A stretch of DNA of 64,000 bases from positions 62,001-126,000 of the forward strand of contig CAVTWT010000030.1 of assembly GCA_963738425.1 (NCBI GenBank), written 5' to 3'. A program made the position numbers and the translations under genes. This document shows, one piece after another, positions 27,557 to 41,428 of the stretch. A model generated the notes under the pieces. That model was not told the origin of the DNA. It saw only the letters and a list, made by a program, of their open reading frames with translations, and made no database searches. Every line of letters starts with the position of its first letter. Position 1 is the stretch's first letter. The DNA comes from CADEEN01 sp963738425. GTDB lineage: Bacteria > Pseudomonadota > Gammaproteobacteria > Burkholderiales > Burkholderiaceae_C.

Positions 27557-27931
27557 TCACGGCTTCGTCCAGCGCTGCAGCGTCGGGTCGAACTGCCAGC
27601 GCTGCGACTCTTCGAGCGTGCGCGGCCAGGGCTGGCGGCGCGCTTCTTCGTCGGTCAGCAGCCAGACCTCGCGCACTTGGCCCATGCCGTCGAGCGTGTA
27701 GTTCACCAGCATCTTCTGCTGCAACAGCGAACCCGAGAGCTGGATCATGTTCTGCTGGTTGCGGATCCGCGCGCCAGGCGACAGTCGCACCGGCTTGCCG
27801 TTGAGCAGCGCTTCCGGCGGCGCGGTGACGAGCAGTTCGCCACGCAGCGCAGTGTTTTCGAAGAGGCGTTGGGCCTGGGCGGGCAGGGCGAACGCGAGCG
27901 CTGACAACAGGATGAAGGCACAGCGGTTCAT
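27557..27931 (-). CDS. Exported protein of unknown function
   Basis: This 124-residue protein has a clear Sec signal peptide (MNRCAFILLSALAFALPAQAQ, cleavage near residue 20). The mature domain is small and beta-rich, with RGELLVTAPPEALLNGKPV and SPGARIRNQQNMIQLSGSLL. It is probably periplasmic and similar proteins next to miaB are common in Burkholderiales. No catalytic motif is visible. The ATG at 27931 begins the signal peptide; upstream in-frame sequence is not signal-like. Confidence 0.78.
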   Translation of the reverse strand: MNRCAFILLSALAFALPAQAQRLFENTALRGELLVTAPPEALLNGKPVRLSPGARIRNQQNMIQLSGSLLQQKMLVNYTLDGMGQVREVWLLTDEEARRQPWPRTLEESQRWQFDPTLQRWTKP

Positions 27932-28003
27932 GGTGTGGATCCAGGGGCTGTGGGTGAAAGAAAAGCCCGCGGCCATGAGGGCATGGGCGCGGGCCGGGGG
28001 ATC

Positions 28004-28080
<77 letters not shown>

Positions 28081-28154
28081 TCAGAAGAAAATTATACGGG
28101 CGCATCAACACGGGCCGAGGCCCTCCCGCAGACTCGAGACCCGGATCGCCACCG

Positions 28155-29171
28155 ATGTTCAGCTTTTTCCGCAAGAAGTCAGTGCCGGCGCCGGCCGCGG
28201 ATGAGGCGCCCAGCCCAGTTCCGGTCGCACAGCCCACAAAACCGCCGACGGCGCAGCGCGCCGGGTGGCTTGCCAAGCTGTCCGCGGGCCTGAAGAAAAC
28301 GGGCAGCGGCATTGCGCAGGTCTTTACGGGCACGCGCATCGACGATGCCCTCTACGAAGAACTCGAAGCGGCGCTGCTGATGGCCGACGCGGGTGTCGGC
28401 GCCACCGAATTCCTGCTGACCGATCTGAAGCGGCGCGTCAAACAGGCCAAGGCCACCGAGCCCTCGGCCGTGAAGGACCTGCTGGCAGACGCAGTTGCCG
28501 AACTGCTCGCTCCGCTGCAACGCCCGCTCGAGCTGCAAGCGGCGGGCTGCACCGTGATGATGGTCGTCGGCGTCAACGGCGCCGGCAAGACGACGACGAT
28601 CGGCAAGCTGACGCGCCATCTCGCCGAAGGCGGGCACAAGGTGCTGCTGGCCGCGGCGGACACCTTCCGCGCCGCGGCGCGCGAGCAACTGGCGGTGTGG
28701 GCCGGCCGCGCGCAAGTGGAGATCGTCAGCCAGGAAGGCGGCGATCCGGCGGCGGTGACCTTCGATGCGGTGACTGCCGGCCGCGCGCGCGGCTGCGATG
28801 TGGTCATCGCCGACACCGCGGGCCGTCTGCCGACGCAGCTGCACCTGATGGACGAGCTGAAGAAGATCAAGCGCACCATCGGCAAGGCGCAGGACAGCGC
28901 GCCGCACGAGGTGCTGTTGGTGGTCGATGGCAACACCGGGCAGAACGCGCTGTCGCAGGTCAAGTCGTTCGACGACGCGCTGACGCTGACCGGCCTGGTG
29001 GTGACCAAGCTAGACGGCACCGCCAAGGGCGGCGTGCTCGCCGCGATGGCGCTGTGGGGACGCGAACGTGCAGGCGGGCCAGTGCCGGTCTACTTCATCG
29101 GCGTCGGCGAAACGCTCGAAGACCTCGAAACCTTCGACGCCCGGGAGTTCGCGCAGGCCTTGCTCGGCTGA
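28155..29171 (+). CDS. ftsY: Signal recognition particle receptor FtsY
   Basis: This 338-residue SRP receptor GTPase docks ribosome-SRP complexes at the inner membrane. It starts MFSFFRKKSV, followed by only about 35 residues of proline-rich A domain, much shorter than in E. coli. The NG domain has G1 GVNGAGKTTTIGK (about 138-150), the insertion box with ADTFRAAAREQL, G3 DTAGRLPTQ and G4 TKLDGTAKGG. ffh, its partner, is 0.9 kb downstream on the other strand. Confidence 0.98.
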   Translation: MFSFFRKKSVPAPAADEAPSPVPVAQPTKPPTAQRAGWLAKLSAGLKKTGSGIAQVFTGTRIDDALYEELEAALLMADAGVGATEFLLTDLKRRVKQAKATEPSAVKDLLADAVAELLAPLQRPLELQAAGCTVMMVVGVNGAGKTTTIGKLTRHLAEGGHKVLLAAADTFRAAAREQLAVWAGRAQVEIVSQEGGDPAAVTFDAVTAGRARGCDVVIADTAGRLPTQLHLMDELKKIKRTIGKAQDSAPHEVLLVVDGNTGQNALSQVKSFDDALTLTGLVVTKLDGTAKGGVLAAMALWGRERAGGPVPVYFIGVGETLEDLETFDAREFAQALLG

Positions 29172-29179
29172 ATTGCGCG

Positions 29180-29965
29180 TCAGCGCCGACCCGATCCGCT
29201 CCACGGGTCGGGCTTGTTCGGTTGCGGGCGCTGAGGCTGCCGCTGCTCGCTCTCCAGCGGCACCCGCCCGCTGTCCAGATCGTCGAACCAGGTCGACGGC
29301 GGCGGCTCACGGCGCGGCTCGTCGTCGAACGGGATGTTGAGCACTTCCGGCACCGGAATGCTGCCCGGTGTGGGCCGCGTCGGCACCTTCGGCTCGATGA
29401 TCTCGGGCCGGCGCGCGCCGGCTTCTTCGACATCGCCGATGCGTTGCGTAATCTGGTCGCGTGCGAACTCCGGCGATGGCAGCGACTCTTCACGCCACAG
29501 AAAAACCTTGACGCCTCCCGCCTTGAGCACGCGCGTCATGCGCGAACGGCGTCGTTCGGCGCGCTCGCTGCTGCGCGCCGAGGTCAGCAGCACGACGCCG
29601 ATGACCAGCGTCGAGCGATCGCAAATCACCAGATCGGCGCACAGGTGCCCGACGCGTGTCAGCCATTCGGCATAGGAGTGGCGGCGCGGCACCTTGATGA
29701 AGCGCGCCAGCGGCACCTGCGCAAACATCATGCACTCGGGCAGTGCCTTGACCAGCACCTCATGGGCGCCGCGCTCGCCGGCCGTCAGCAGACGCGTGAC
29801 CTCCGGCGGCCACGAGATCACCGTGTCGATGTCGTCGCCGCGGCCCCGCTTACCGGCCTCGGGGTCGGCCACCGCCACCGTGCGGTTGCGCTGCCACAGC
29901 AGCACGACGACCGCGCCCAGCAGCAGGACGCCGATGAGCATCAACAGTTCTAGAGACAGAGACAT
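29180..29965 (-). CDS. Membrane-anchored DUF2726-type protein
   Basis: This 261-residue protein has one N-terminal membrane helix (about residues 5-24, LELLMLIGVLLLGAVVVLLW). The domain that follows (about 58-170) has features I associate with DUF2726 (LVKALPECMMFAQVPLARFI, HLCADLVICDRSTLVIGVVLL), a nuclease-like fold by family annotation. The C-terminal quarter is proline-rich and probably disordered (PTRPTPGSIPVPEVL). It converges on ftsY with 8 bp between stops. No role in secretion is known. Confidence 0.78.
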   Translation of the reverse strand: MSLSLELLMLIGVLLLGAVVVLLWQRNRTVAVADPEAGKRGRGDDIDTVISWPPEVTRLLTAGERGAHEVLVKALPECMMFAQVPLARFIKVPRRHSYAEWLTRVGHLCADLVICDRSTLVIGVVLLTSARSSERAERRRSRMTRVLKAGGVKVFLWREESLPSPEFARDQITQRIGDVEEAGARRPEIIEPKVPTRPTPGSIPVPEVLNIPFDDEPRREPPPSTWFDDLDSGRVPLESEQRQPQRPQPNKPDPWSGSGRR

Positions 29966-30120
29966 GCTTTACCAGATCCTGCGCGCATTGACCGACAAAG
30001 ACGTACTGCGAACATACCTGCGTTCGACAATGGCTGGCATCCCCAAGAATAACAGCAGCAATGCTGGTTAACCCGGGAAGTGAGGTCTCTCGATCGCAGT
30101 CTTCGCGATCGGCGCGCCGG

Positions 30121-31494
30121 TCAACGCATCATCTTGCCCGGGCCGCCCATGCCGCCGAAGCGCTTCATCATCTTGGCCAGGCCGCCGCCCTGCATCTTCT
30201 TCATCATGCCGCGCATCTGTTCGAACTGGTTGAGCAGACGGTTGACCTCCTGCACCTGCACGCCGGCACCGGCGGCGATGCGGCGCTTGCGGGTTGCCTT
30301 GATGAGATCGGGCTTGCGTCGCTCGCCGGGCGTCATCGAACAGATGATGCCTTCCATGCGGCGCACGTCGCGCTCGGCTCGGTCCATGTCGGCGGGACCG
30401 AGTTGACCCGCCTTGGCGGTGAGTTGTGACGGCAGCTTGTCCATCAGCCCGGACAGCCCGCCCATCTTTTTCATCTGCGAGATCTGAACCAGAAAGTCAT
30501 TCAGATCGAAGCCCTCGCCGGACTTCATCTTGTCGGCGACTTTCTTGGCGGCATCGAGATCGACGCCCTTCTGCACCTCTTCGACCAGGGCCACGATGTC
30601 GCCCATGCCGAGCACACGGCCGGCGTGGCGCTCGGCGTCGAAGACTTCCAGGCCGTCGATCTTTTCCGAGACGCCGGCAAACTTGATTGGCGCACCAGTA
30701 ACTTGCCGCACCGACAGCGCCGCACCGCCGCGCGAGTCGCCGTCGAGCTTGGTCAGGATGACGCCGGTCAGCGGCAGCGCATCCTTGAAGGCCTTGGCGG
30801 TGTTGACCGCGTCCTGGCCCTGCATCGCATCGACCACGAACAGCGTTTCGACCGGGTTCAGCGCCGCGTGCAGTTCGCGAATCTCGGTCATCAGCGTTTC
30901 GTCGATGCCCAGTCGGCCGGCGGTGTCGACCAGCAGCACGTCGAAGTAATGACGCTTGGCATGGTCGAGTGCGGCCAGCGCGATGTCACGCGGCTTCTGC
31001 TCGGCCGTCGACGCGAACCACTCGGCGCCGGCCTGCTTGGTCACGGTCTTCAGTTGCTCGATCGCCGCCGGCCGGTAGACGTCGGCCGAGACCGTGAGGA
31101 CTTTTTTCTTCCGCTTCTCGATCAGGTGCTTGGCCAGCTTGGCCGTCGTCGTCGTCTTGCCTGCGCCTTGCAGGCCGGCCATCAGGATCACCGCCGGTGG
31201 CTGCGTCGCCAAGTCGATGTCGGCGACGCCATCGCCCATCGTCAGCGCAAGCTCCTTGTGCACGATGCCGACCAGCGCCTGGCCTGGATTCAGCGAGCCT
31301 GTGACTTCCTGGCCGAGCGCCTTGTCCTTGACGCGGGCGACGAACTCGCGCACGACGGGCAGCGCCACGTCGGCTTCGAGCAGCGCCATACGCACCTCGC
31401 GCAGCATGTCGGCGACGTTGCTTTCGGTGATGCGGGCTTGGCCGCGCATCGTCTTGACGAGGCGCGACAGGCGGTCGGTGAGGGCGGAGGCCAT
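30121..31494 (-). CDS. ffh: Signal recognition particle protein Ffh
   Basis: This 457-residue SRP54 GTPase binds signal peptides and 4.5S RNA. The N domain starts MASALTDRLSRLVKTMRG. The G domain has GLQGAGKTTTTAK (about 103-115), DVYRPAAIEQL, DTAGRLGIDE and TKLDGDSRGGAAL. The methionine-rich M domain has the RNA-binding sequence ICSMTPGERRKPDLI and ends in a Met/Gly-rich tail (FGGMGGPGKMMR). I chose the ATG at 31494. It is divergent from the CcsA-like gene, a common Proteobacterial arrangement. Confidence 0.98.
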   Translation of the reverse strand: MASALTDRLSRLVKTMRGQARITESNVADMLREVRMALLEADVALPVVREFVARVKDKALGQEVTGSLNPGQALVGIVHKELALTMGDGVADIDLATQPPAVILMAGLQGAGKTTTTAKLAKHLIEKRKKKVLTVSADVYRPAAIEQLKTVTKQAGAEWFASTAEQKPRDIALAALDHAKRHYFDVLLVDTAGRLGIDETLMTEIRELHAALNPVETLFVVDAMQGQDAVNTAKAFKDALPLTGVILTKLDGDSRGGAALSVRQVTGAPIKFAGVSEKIDGLEVFDAERHAGRVLGMGDIVALVEEVQKGVDLDAAKKVADKMKSGEGFDLNDFLVQISQMKKMGGLSGLMDKLPSQLTAKAGQLGPADMDRAERDVRRMEGIICSMTPGERRKPDLIKATRKRRIAAGAGVQVQEVNRLLNQFEQMRGMMKKMQGGGLAKMMKRFGGMGGPGKMMR

Positions 31495-31586
31495 GCGAGG
31501 TGCCGCAATTGCAAGGACCACAGGGTCAATGCGCGCGGGCGTTAGTAAACTGACTGCATGAGTGTAGCCACGGCCCCTTTGACTTC

Positions 31587-32396
31587 ATGACCCTCACGCT
31601 GCCCTGGGCACTGGGCCTCGTGGCGATGCTCGCCTACACCGCCGCGGCGTGGCCGGTGGCGGTGAAGCGGCGCTGGCCGGACCTCGCGCTGGCTGTGGGG
31701 TGGCTGGCGCATGGCGCAGCGCTGTGGCTCGATGTCGCCGGCTACGGCTCTGCCATTGCGGGCGCGCGCTTCGGCTTCGCGCCGGCCCTGTCGGCCACGG
31801 TGTGGATCGTGATCGCGGTGCATGCGATCGAGAGCCGCTTGTTGCCATTGCCCGCGGTGCGCTTGTTGCTGGCGGTGTCGGCGACGCTGGCGGTGCTGCT
31901 GGCGGCGCTGTACCCCGGCGAATCGCGGCCGTTGGCCGCAGGCGCCGCACCGGGGGTGGCGTGGTTGCCGTTGCACTGGCTGTTGGGCGTCGTCTCCTAC
32001 GGATTGTTCGCCGTCGCGGTGCTGCATGCCTGGTTGCTCGACGGCGCCGAGCGGCGCTTGCGCGCGGCCGGCCCCGCCACAGGCAAGACCGGTGGCGTAC
32101 CGCTGCTGCAACTGGAGCGGCTGACGTTCCGCTTTGTCGAGATCGGCTTCATCGTATTGAGCACGGCGCTGGTGCTCGGTGTCCTGCTTGCCGAGCGCTG
32201 GCGCTGGGACCACAAGACCGTGCTGTCGCTGCTCGGCTGGGCGACGTTTGCTGTCTTGATTGCCGGACGCCATCTGCGCGGCTGGCGCGGCCGGCGTGCG
32301 ACGCGCTGGGTCTACGCCGGTGCGCTGCTGCTGCTGCTGGCCTACGCCGGCGCGCGCTTCGTCATTGAGGTCGTGCTGCAACGCGGCACGGGTTGA
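31587..32396 (+). CDS. CcsA/YpjD-type cytochrome c assembly membrane protein
   Basis: This 269-residue polytopic protein has about eight membrane helices. The C-terminal half contains WLPLHWLLGVVSYGLFAVAV and RWRWDHKTVLSLLGW, which resemble the conserved tryptophan and histidine region of CcsA/CcmC-type haem-handling proteins. In this position (divergent from ffh) such proteins are usually annotated as inner membrane protein YpjD. A haem role is inferred from the family. The ATG at 31587 overlaps a 10-codon upstream ORF (31558-31590), which may be chance. Confidence 0.85.
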   Translation: MTLTLPWALGLVAMLAYTAAAWPVAVKRRWPDLALAVGWLAHGAALWLDVAGYGSAIAGARFGFAPALSATVWIVIAVHAIESRLLPLPAVRLLLAVSATLAVLLAALYPGESRPLAAGAAPGVAWLPLHWLLGVVSYGLFAVAVLHAWLLDGAERRLRAAGPATGKTGGVPLLQLERLTFRFVEIGFIVLSTALVLGVLLAERWRWDHKTVLSLLGWATFAVLIAGRHLRGWRGRRATRWVYAGALLLLLAYAGARFVIEVVLQRGTG

Positions 32397-32403
32397 CACG
32401 GCG

Positions 32404-32640
32404 ATGCTCAAGGTTCTGATCATCGCCCTGGCGGTCGCGCTGCTGGTGTGGCTGTTGTTCGGCCGCTCCGCGCGCCACCGCAAGCCTCCCGGTGGGGGCC
32501 GGCGCGGCGGACAAGGCGGTGCCGAAGAGATGGTGAGCTGCGCGCACTGCGGCGTGCACCTGCCGCGCAGCGACGCGCTGGCCGCGCGCAGCCTGCACTA
32601 CTGCAGCCCGGCCCACCGCGACGCGCCACCGCGCACTTGA
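32404..32640 (+). CDS. PP0621-type small membrane/zinc-ribbon protein
   Basis: This 78-residue protein has one N-terminal membrane helix (residues 2-19, LKVLIIALAVALLVWLLF), a basic Gly-rich linker, and a C-terminal mini-domain SCAHCGVHLPRSDAL with a further Cys in YCSPAHRD. That domain could bind zinc through three Cys and one His. The layout is that of the PP0621 family, which usually sits just upstream of pilS. It starts 7 bp after the CcsA-like gene and ends 3 bp before pilS, so the three form one unit. Confidence 0.83.
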   Translation: MLKVLIIALAVALLVWLLFGRSARHRKPPGGGRRGGQGGAEEMVSCAHCGVHLPRSDALAARSLHYCSPAHRDAPPRT

Positions 32641-32643
32641 TCG

Positions 32644-34556
32644 ATGGCGCCGATCCAGCCCGCCACTGACCGCCGCAGCGCCAACCGGCGTCACAACGAT
32701 CGCCGGTATGCGGCCCGCCGCGGCGACGACGCAACGGGCGCTGCCCTTGCCGACGAATCGCTGTTCGACGCGCTCGGCGTGGACGGCGTGCCGATGGATC
32801 CAGGATGGAGCGGCATCGAGCCACCGCCCGCCGGCCCTTTCTTGTCGCGACAAGCCCATCGCATCGTCTGGCAAGGCGGCAGCACCTTCGAGCGCTTGTA
32901 CGAAACCTTCATCGGCGGCCGCGCCGCGCTGGGCATTGCGCTGCTGATGGCGCAACTGGTGGGTCTGATGCTGGGCCAGCGCTCGATGGCCGGCGTGATC
33001 GTCAGCGGCGCTTATGCGCTGCAGGCGCTGCTGGTCTGGTTGCTGCCGCGCTGGCGCCGCTCTGGCCAGCCAGGCACCCGGCTGACGCGGGGCCAGTGGA
33101 TCACCACGCTGGGGGTCGATCTGGTGGCCTTCGCCTTGCTGCACGCCTTCGAGCCGGCAGGCACCTTCAACTATGCGGCGCTGCTGGTGATGCCGGCGTT
33201 GATCGGCGGTGTGCTGACTTCGCGGCCGCTGGCGCTGGCGACGACGGCCATGGCGTCGATCATGTTGATTGCGGTGGCTTTGCGCAGCGGTGTCAGCATC
33301 GGCGACTGGAGCACCGCGCTGGCGCCGGCTGGCCTGACGGGCATCGGCCTCTTCGTCATCACGTTGCTGGCCGGCGAGCTGTCCGGCCGCCTGGCCAACG
33401 AAGAGCAGGCCGCGCGTGGCAGCCTCGAGCTGGCACGGCAGCAAGTGGCGCTCAACCGTCTGGTGATCGACGAGATGAGCGACGGTGTGATGGTCATCGA
33501 CCGCAGCGCACGCGTGCGCGCGGCCAACCCCGCGGCACGGCGGCTGCTCGCGGCGCAGGGCGTGGGGCCAGTGGCGCCGTTCCAGTTGCAAGACGAGCCG
33601 GCGTGGGCGGCGTTGATGGCGCAGGTGCTGACCGCGTTTGGCGCCGGCGAGTGGCCGCGGCACGGTCACGATGTGACGCTGCCCTTCAGCGCCGGCTTGG
33701 CGCGTACGCTGCGGCTGCGCGCACGCTTCACACGCGAGCGCCAGGGCGAGGGCGCCGGTGGCAAACGCGCCGACGCGACGGAGGCGTTGTGCGTGCTGTT
33801 CCTGGAGGATCTGCGCAATGTGCAGGCGCGCAGCCGGCAGGAAAAGCTGGCGGCGATGGGCCGCGTCTCGGCCGGCATCGCGCACGAGATCCGCAACCCA
33901 CTGGCGGCGATCGCGCAAGCCAATGCGCTGTTGCAGGAAGAGGCGGTCGGAGCTGAGCAGCAGATGCTGACGGCGATGGTGGCCGACAACGTCGAGCGGC
34001 TGAAGCGCATCGTCGACGACGTGATGGAAGTGGCGCCGGCTGCGGAGGCCGAGCCGCGGCCGATCGACCTCGGCGGCGAAGTCGGGCGCATCGTCGCCGA
34101 CTGGGCGCGCACCAACAACGTCGTTCTCGGCGTCGGCAGCCGGCTGCATGTCGAGTTGCCGACGGAAGCCCTGCCAGTGCTGTTCGACGCCGACCATCTG
34201 CGCCGCGTGCTCGTCAACCTGCTCGACAATGCACGCCGCTACGCCAGCGCACTGCCCGGCGCGATTGCCTTGACGGCGCGCGCCACCTCGGCCGAGCAGG
34301 CGTGGCTGGCCTTGGCCAGTGACGGTGAGCCGATCCCCGCGGACATCGAACCCTTCCTGTTCGAGCCTTTCTTCTCGACACGCAGCCGGGGCACCGGGCT
34401 GGGCTTGTACATTTGCCGGGAGCTGTGCGAGCGCTACGGCGGCAGCATCGACTACTGGCAGCATCCGCCCGGGGCCAGACACCGCAATGAATTCGTGGTC
34501 GCGTTGCGCGTGGCCGCGGCCGATGCCGTCGCACCGAACCAGGATCGCCTGCTGCC

Positions 34557-34560
<4 letters not shown>
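32644..34560 (+). CDS. pilS: Two-component sensor histidine kinase PilS
   Basis: This 638-residue kinase has an N-terminal hydrophilic segment of about 95 residues rich in Arg, then about six membrane helices (about 98-250). A PAS-like region follows (about 275-395, DGVMVIDRSARVRAANPAAR). The HisKA domain has AGIAHEIRNPLAAIAQAN (His near 413) and the HATPase domain has DNARR and GTGLGLYICRELCERYGG. PilS controls phosphorylation of PilR in response to pilin levels. It sits directly before pilR, with a TTGA overlap. Confidence 0.94.
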
Positions 34561-36079
<1,519 letters not shown>

Positions 36080-36083
<4 letters not shown>

Positions 36084-36661
36084 AGCGCGCTGTCTGGACG
36101 GCGGGCTGGTGGCGTCGCGCGCGTCGCGTGCGCTCACCCAACTTCGGCCCACGGGCCGATGGCGAGCAGGTCACGTTGGCGATCGTGCACTCGATCAGCC
36201 TGCCCCCCGGCACGTACGGCAGCGATGCCGTCGAGCGCTTTTTCACCAACCGGCTCGATGCATCAGCGCATCCCTATTTCGAGCAGATCAGCGCGCTGCG
36301 CGTCTCGGCGCATTTCTTCATTCGCCGCGATGGCGAGGTCGTGCAGTTCGTGTCCTGCGACCAGCGCGCCTGGCATGCCGGCGCGTCGCAATGGCGTGGC
36401 CGCGAGAACTGCAACGACTGGTCGATCGGCATCGAGCTCGAAGGTCTTGAAGGCGAACGCTTCGAGCGCGCGCAGTACCGCGCGCTGCTTCGGTTGTTGA
36501 ACGCGTTGCGCGTTCACTACCCGCTGGGCGAGGTGGTGGGCCATGAGCACGTGGCGCCGGCACGCAAGGCGGATCCGGGTGCGCGCTTCGAGTGGCCGCG
36601 GCTCGCGCGTGCGTTGCGCGGCCGGTTGGCCACCGCTGAGGAAGTCGCCAACACAAATTGA
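36080..36661 (+). CDS. ampD: 1,6-anhydro-N-acetylmuramyl-L-alanine amidase AmpD
   Basis: This 193-residue zinc amidase of the amidase_2 family cleaves anhydro-muropeptides in cytoplasmic cell-wall recycling. Candidate zinc ligands are the His of AIVHSIS, the His of GHEHVAPARKADPG and the Asp in the same motif. SAHFFIRRDGEVVQFV and WHAGASQWRGRENCNDWSIG are family hallmarks. The inferred TTG start at 36080 overlaps the pilR stop as TTGA. No signal peptide is seen, consistent with the cytoplasmic enzyme. Confidence 0.95.
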
Positions 36662-36699
36662 ATCAAAGCGGCGCTATGGGTAGTACCCCGGACGCTCGT

Positions 36700-36746
36700 A
36701 CACTACGGGTAGTGCTCTAATACACGTTGGACCCTAGATGTAGTGC
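36700..36746 (+). promoter_or_regulatory. Pair of NrdR boxes upstream of nrdA
   Basis: Two similar 16-bp sites, ACACTACGGGTAGTGC (36700-36715) and ACCCTAGATGTAGTGC (36731-36746), resemble the NrdR box. Their start-to-start distance is 31 bp, about three helical turns, which is the spacing described for paired NrdR boxes. NrdR represses ribonucleotide reductase genes when dATP is high. A -10-like TAATAC lies between the boxes. nrdR is not in this window. A DnaA-box-like TTTTCCACA is at 36783-36791. Confidence 0.85.
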
Positions 36747-36900
36747 TTGTTGTGCACTCACACTCCACCGGCTCCCCACACCTTTTCCACAGCCTTTCAG
36801 TCGTTCGGCATGTCGGCGTTGCACGCGGCGCATGCTGATCAGTCATTGAACCGTCGCGCCGCTTCCGCAGCGACCGACCCCATCGAACCGGAGTTTTCAC

Positions 36901-39808
<2,908 letters not shown>

Positions 39809-39896
39809 ATTTCGAATCGCATCGCCGATGAACACAACGCGTTTTCACGATGCGTGAGCGCAACAACGCGCGCGCGCGAATGTCAAGAAGTGCTTG

Positions 39897-39913
39897 GTGT
39901 TCGCGCGCAACAC
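39897..39913. repeat. Short inverted repeat before nrdB
   Basis: GTGTT-CGCGCGC-AACAC forms an imperfect 17-bp palindrome 37 bp upstream of the nrdB start in the nrdA-nrdB intergenic space. It could be a small stem or a protein site, or chance in GC-rich DNA. It does not match the NrdR boxes. Confidence 0.35.
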
Positions 39914-39949
39914 TCACATAATCCGCCGCCATAGGAAGTACCCGAACAC

Positions 39950-41146
39950 ATGTTGGTCTGGGAAGAAAACATCCACAGCAAAACGACGCCGCAACCGCGC
40001 TCCGCGAGCATTCCGCCGGAGCCAATGCTGATGAACTCAGTCATTGAATCGCGGTCCCCGGCAGCGTCTGCTGTTCAATCTGTCGAAGCGAAGCTAGCCG
40101 CGCAACCAATCGTTGCCGCGGTGAGCACGCGCCGCGTCAACGCCGCCGACAAGCGCATCATCAACGGCCAGACCGACGTCAATCAGCTGGTGCCGTTCAA
40201 ATACAAGTGGGCCTGGGAGAAGTACCTCGCCACCTGCGCCAATCATTGGATGCCGCAAGAGGTCAACATGTCGCGCGACATCGCGACCTGGAAAGATCCG
40301 AACGGCCTGACCGAAGACGAGCGCCGCATCATCAAGCGCAATCTCGGCTTTTTCGTCACGGCTGATTCGCTGGCGGCCAACAACATTGTGTTGGGCACCT
40401 ACCGCCACGTCACGGCGCCCGAGTGCCGCCAGTTCCTGCTTCGCCAGGCCTTCGAAGAGGCGATCCATACCCACGCTTATCAGTACATCGTCGAGTCGCT
40501 CGGCCTGGACGAGAGCGAGATCTTCAATGCGTACCACGAGATCTCGTCGATTCGCGAGAAGGACGAGTTCCTGATCCCGTTCATCGAGGCCATCAGCAAC
40601 CCGCACTTCCACACGGGCACGCCCGAGACCGACCAGACGCTGCTGAAGAGCCTGATCGTCTTCGCCTGCCTGATGGAAGGCCTGTTTTTCTACGTCGGCT
40701 TCACGCAGATCCTGGCGCTGGGCCGGCAGAACAAGATGACCGGCGCCGCCGAGCAGTATCAGTACATCCTGCGCGACGAGTCGATGCACTGCAATTTCGG
40801 CATCGACCTGATCAACCAGATCAAGCTCGAGAACCCACAGCTGTGGACGAGCGCCTTCAAGGCCGAAATCAAAGCCTTGTTCCTGAAGGCCGTCGAACTC
40901 GAGTACCGCTACGCCGAAGACACCATGCCGCGTGGCGTGCTCGGCATGAATGCATCGATGTTCAAGGGCTACCTGCGCTACATCGCCAACCGGCGCGCAA
41001 CGCAGATCGGCCTCGAAGAGCTTTTCCCGAACGAAGAGAATCCGTTCCCGTGGATGAGCGAGATGATCGATCTGAAGAAGGAGCGCAACTTTTTCGAGAC
41101 GCGCGTGATCGAGTACCAGTCTGGCGGCGCGCTTTCGTGGGAATGA
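39950..41146 (+). CDS. nrdB: Class Ia ribonucleotide reductase small subunit NrdB
   Basis: This 398-residue di-iron protein carries the tyrosyl radical. The metal and radical motif EAIHTHAY gives Glu 170, His 173 and Tyr 177, in the spacing of E. coli E115, H118 and Y122, so the radical Tyr is kept. The second half-site is in FACLMEGLFFYVGF and RDESMHCNFG. The first about 60 residues (MLVWEENIHSKTTPQP onwards) are a low-complexity extension. A later ATG at 40028 (MLMNSVIESRSP) could be the real start. Confidence 0.96.
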   Translation: MLVWEENIHSKTTPQPRSASIPPEPMLMNSVIESRSPAASAVQSVEAKLAAQPIVAAVSTRRVNAADKRIINGQTDVNQLVPFKYKWAWEKYLATCANHWMPQEVNMSRDIATWKDPNGLTEDERRIIKRNLGFFVTADSLAANNIVLGTYRHVTAPECRQFLLRQAFEEAIHTHAYQYIVESLGLDESEIFNAYHEISSIREKDEFLIPFIEAISNPHFHTGTPETDQTLLKSLIVFACLMEGLFFYVGFTQILALGRQNKMTGAAEQYQYILRDESMHCNFGIDLINQIKLENPQLWTSAFKAEIKALFLKAVELEYRYAEDTMPRGVLGMNASMFKGYLRYIANRRATQIGLEELFPNEENPFPWMSEMIDLKKERNFFETRVIEYQSGGALSWE

Positions 41147-41428
41147 TCGAAGATTGATGTTGAATCGAATGTTGATGGTTTGTTGAATGAGCGAGTGGGT
41201 CCGAGAACTTGCCGCTCGAGTTAAGAGATCAAGAACCCGCAGTGGGTGACATGAAGCCGGTGGACGTTCAAACAACGTTCGCAAAAGAGCCGAAGCCAGT
41301 CACTGCACCCCCGTTCATCGCATCGGGAAACCAGCCAAGTGGCTGGACAAATCCCGGGTGGTGAATCGCCGCAAAGGTCGAGCTCGATCTTTTGCGGTGC
41401 TCTTTGCAACTTGATCAAGGAGATCGAA

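Noticed and set aside
29964..30071. A 35-codon plus-strand ORF (MLYQILRALTDKDVLRTYL) at the DUF2726 gene start.
   Set aside because: It overlaps the opposite start codon, lacks a ribosome site and has no homologue I recognise; could be chance.
30088..30112. Inverted repeat CGATCGC/GCGATCG downstream of ffh as a terminator.
   Set aside because: A stem is present, but no T run follows in the ffh direction.
31558..31590. A 10-codon upstream ORF overlapping the CcsA-like start, which could be a leader peptide.
   Set aside because: It has no regulatory residues in a row and no attenuator stem; retained only as a note.
41251..41364. A 37-codon ORF between nrdB and the histone-like gene.
   Set aside because: The ribosome site is poor and composition is not convincing; the 282-bp gap is more likely leader sequence for the histone-like gene.
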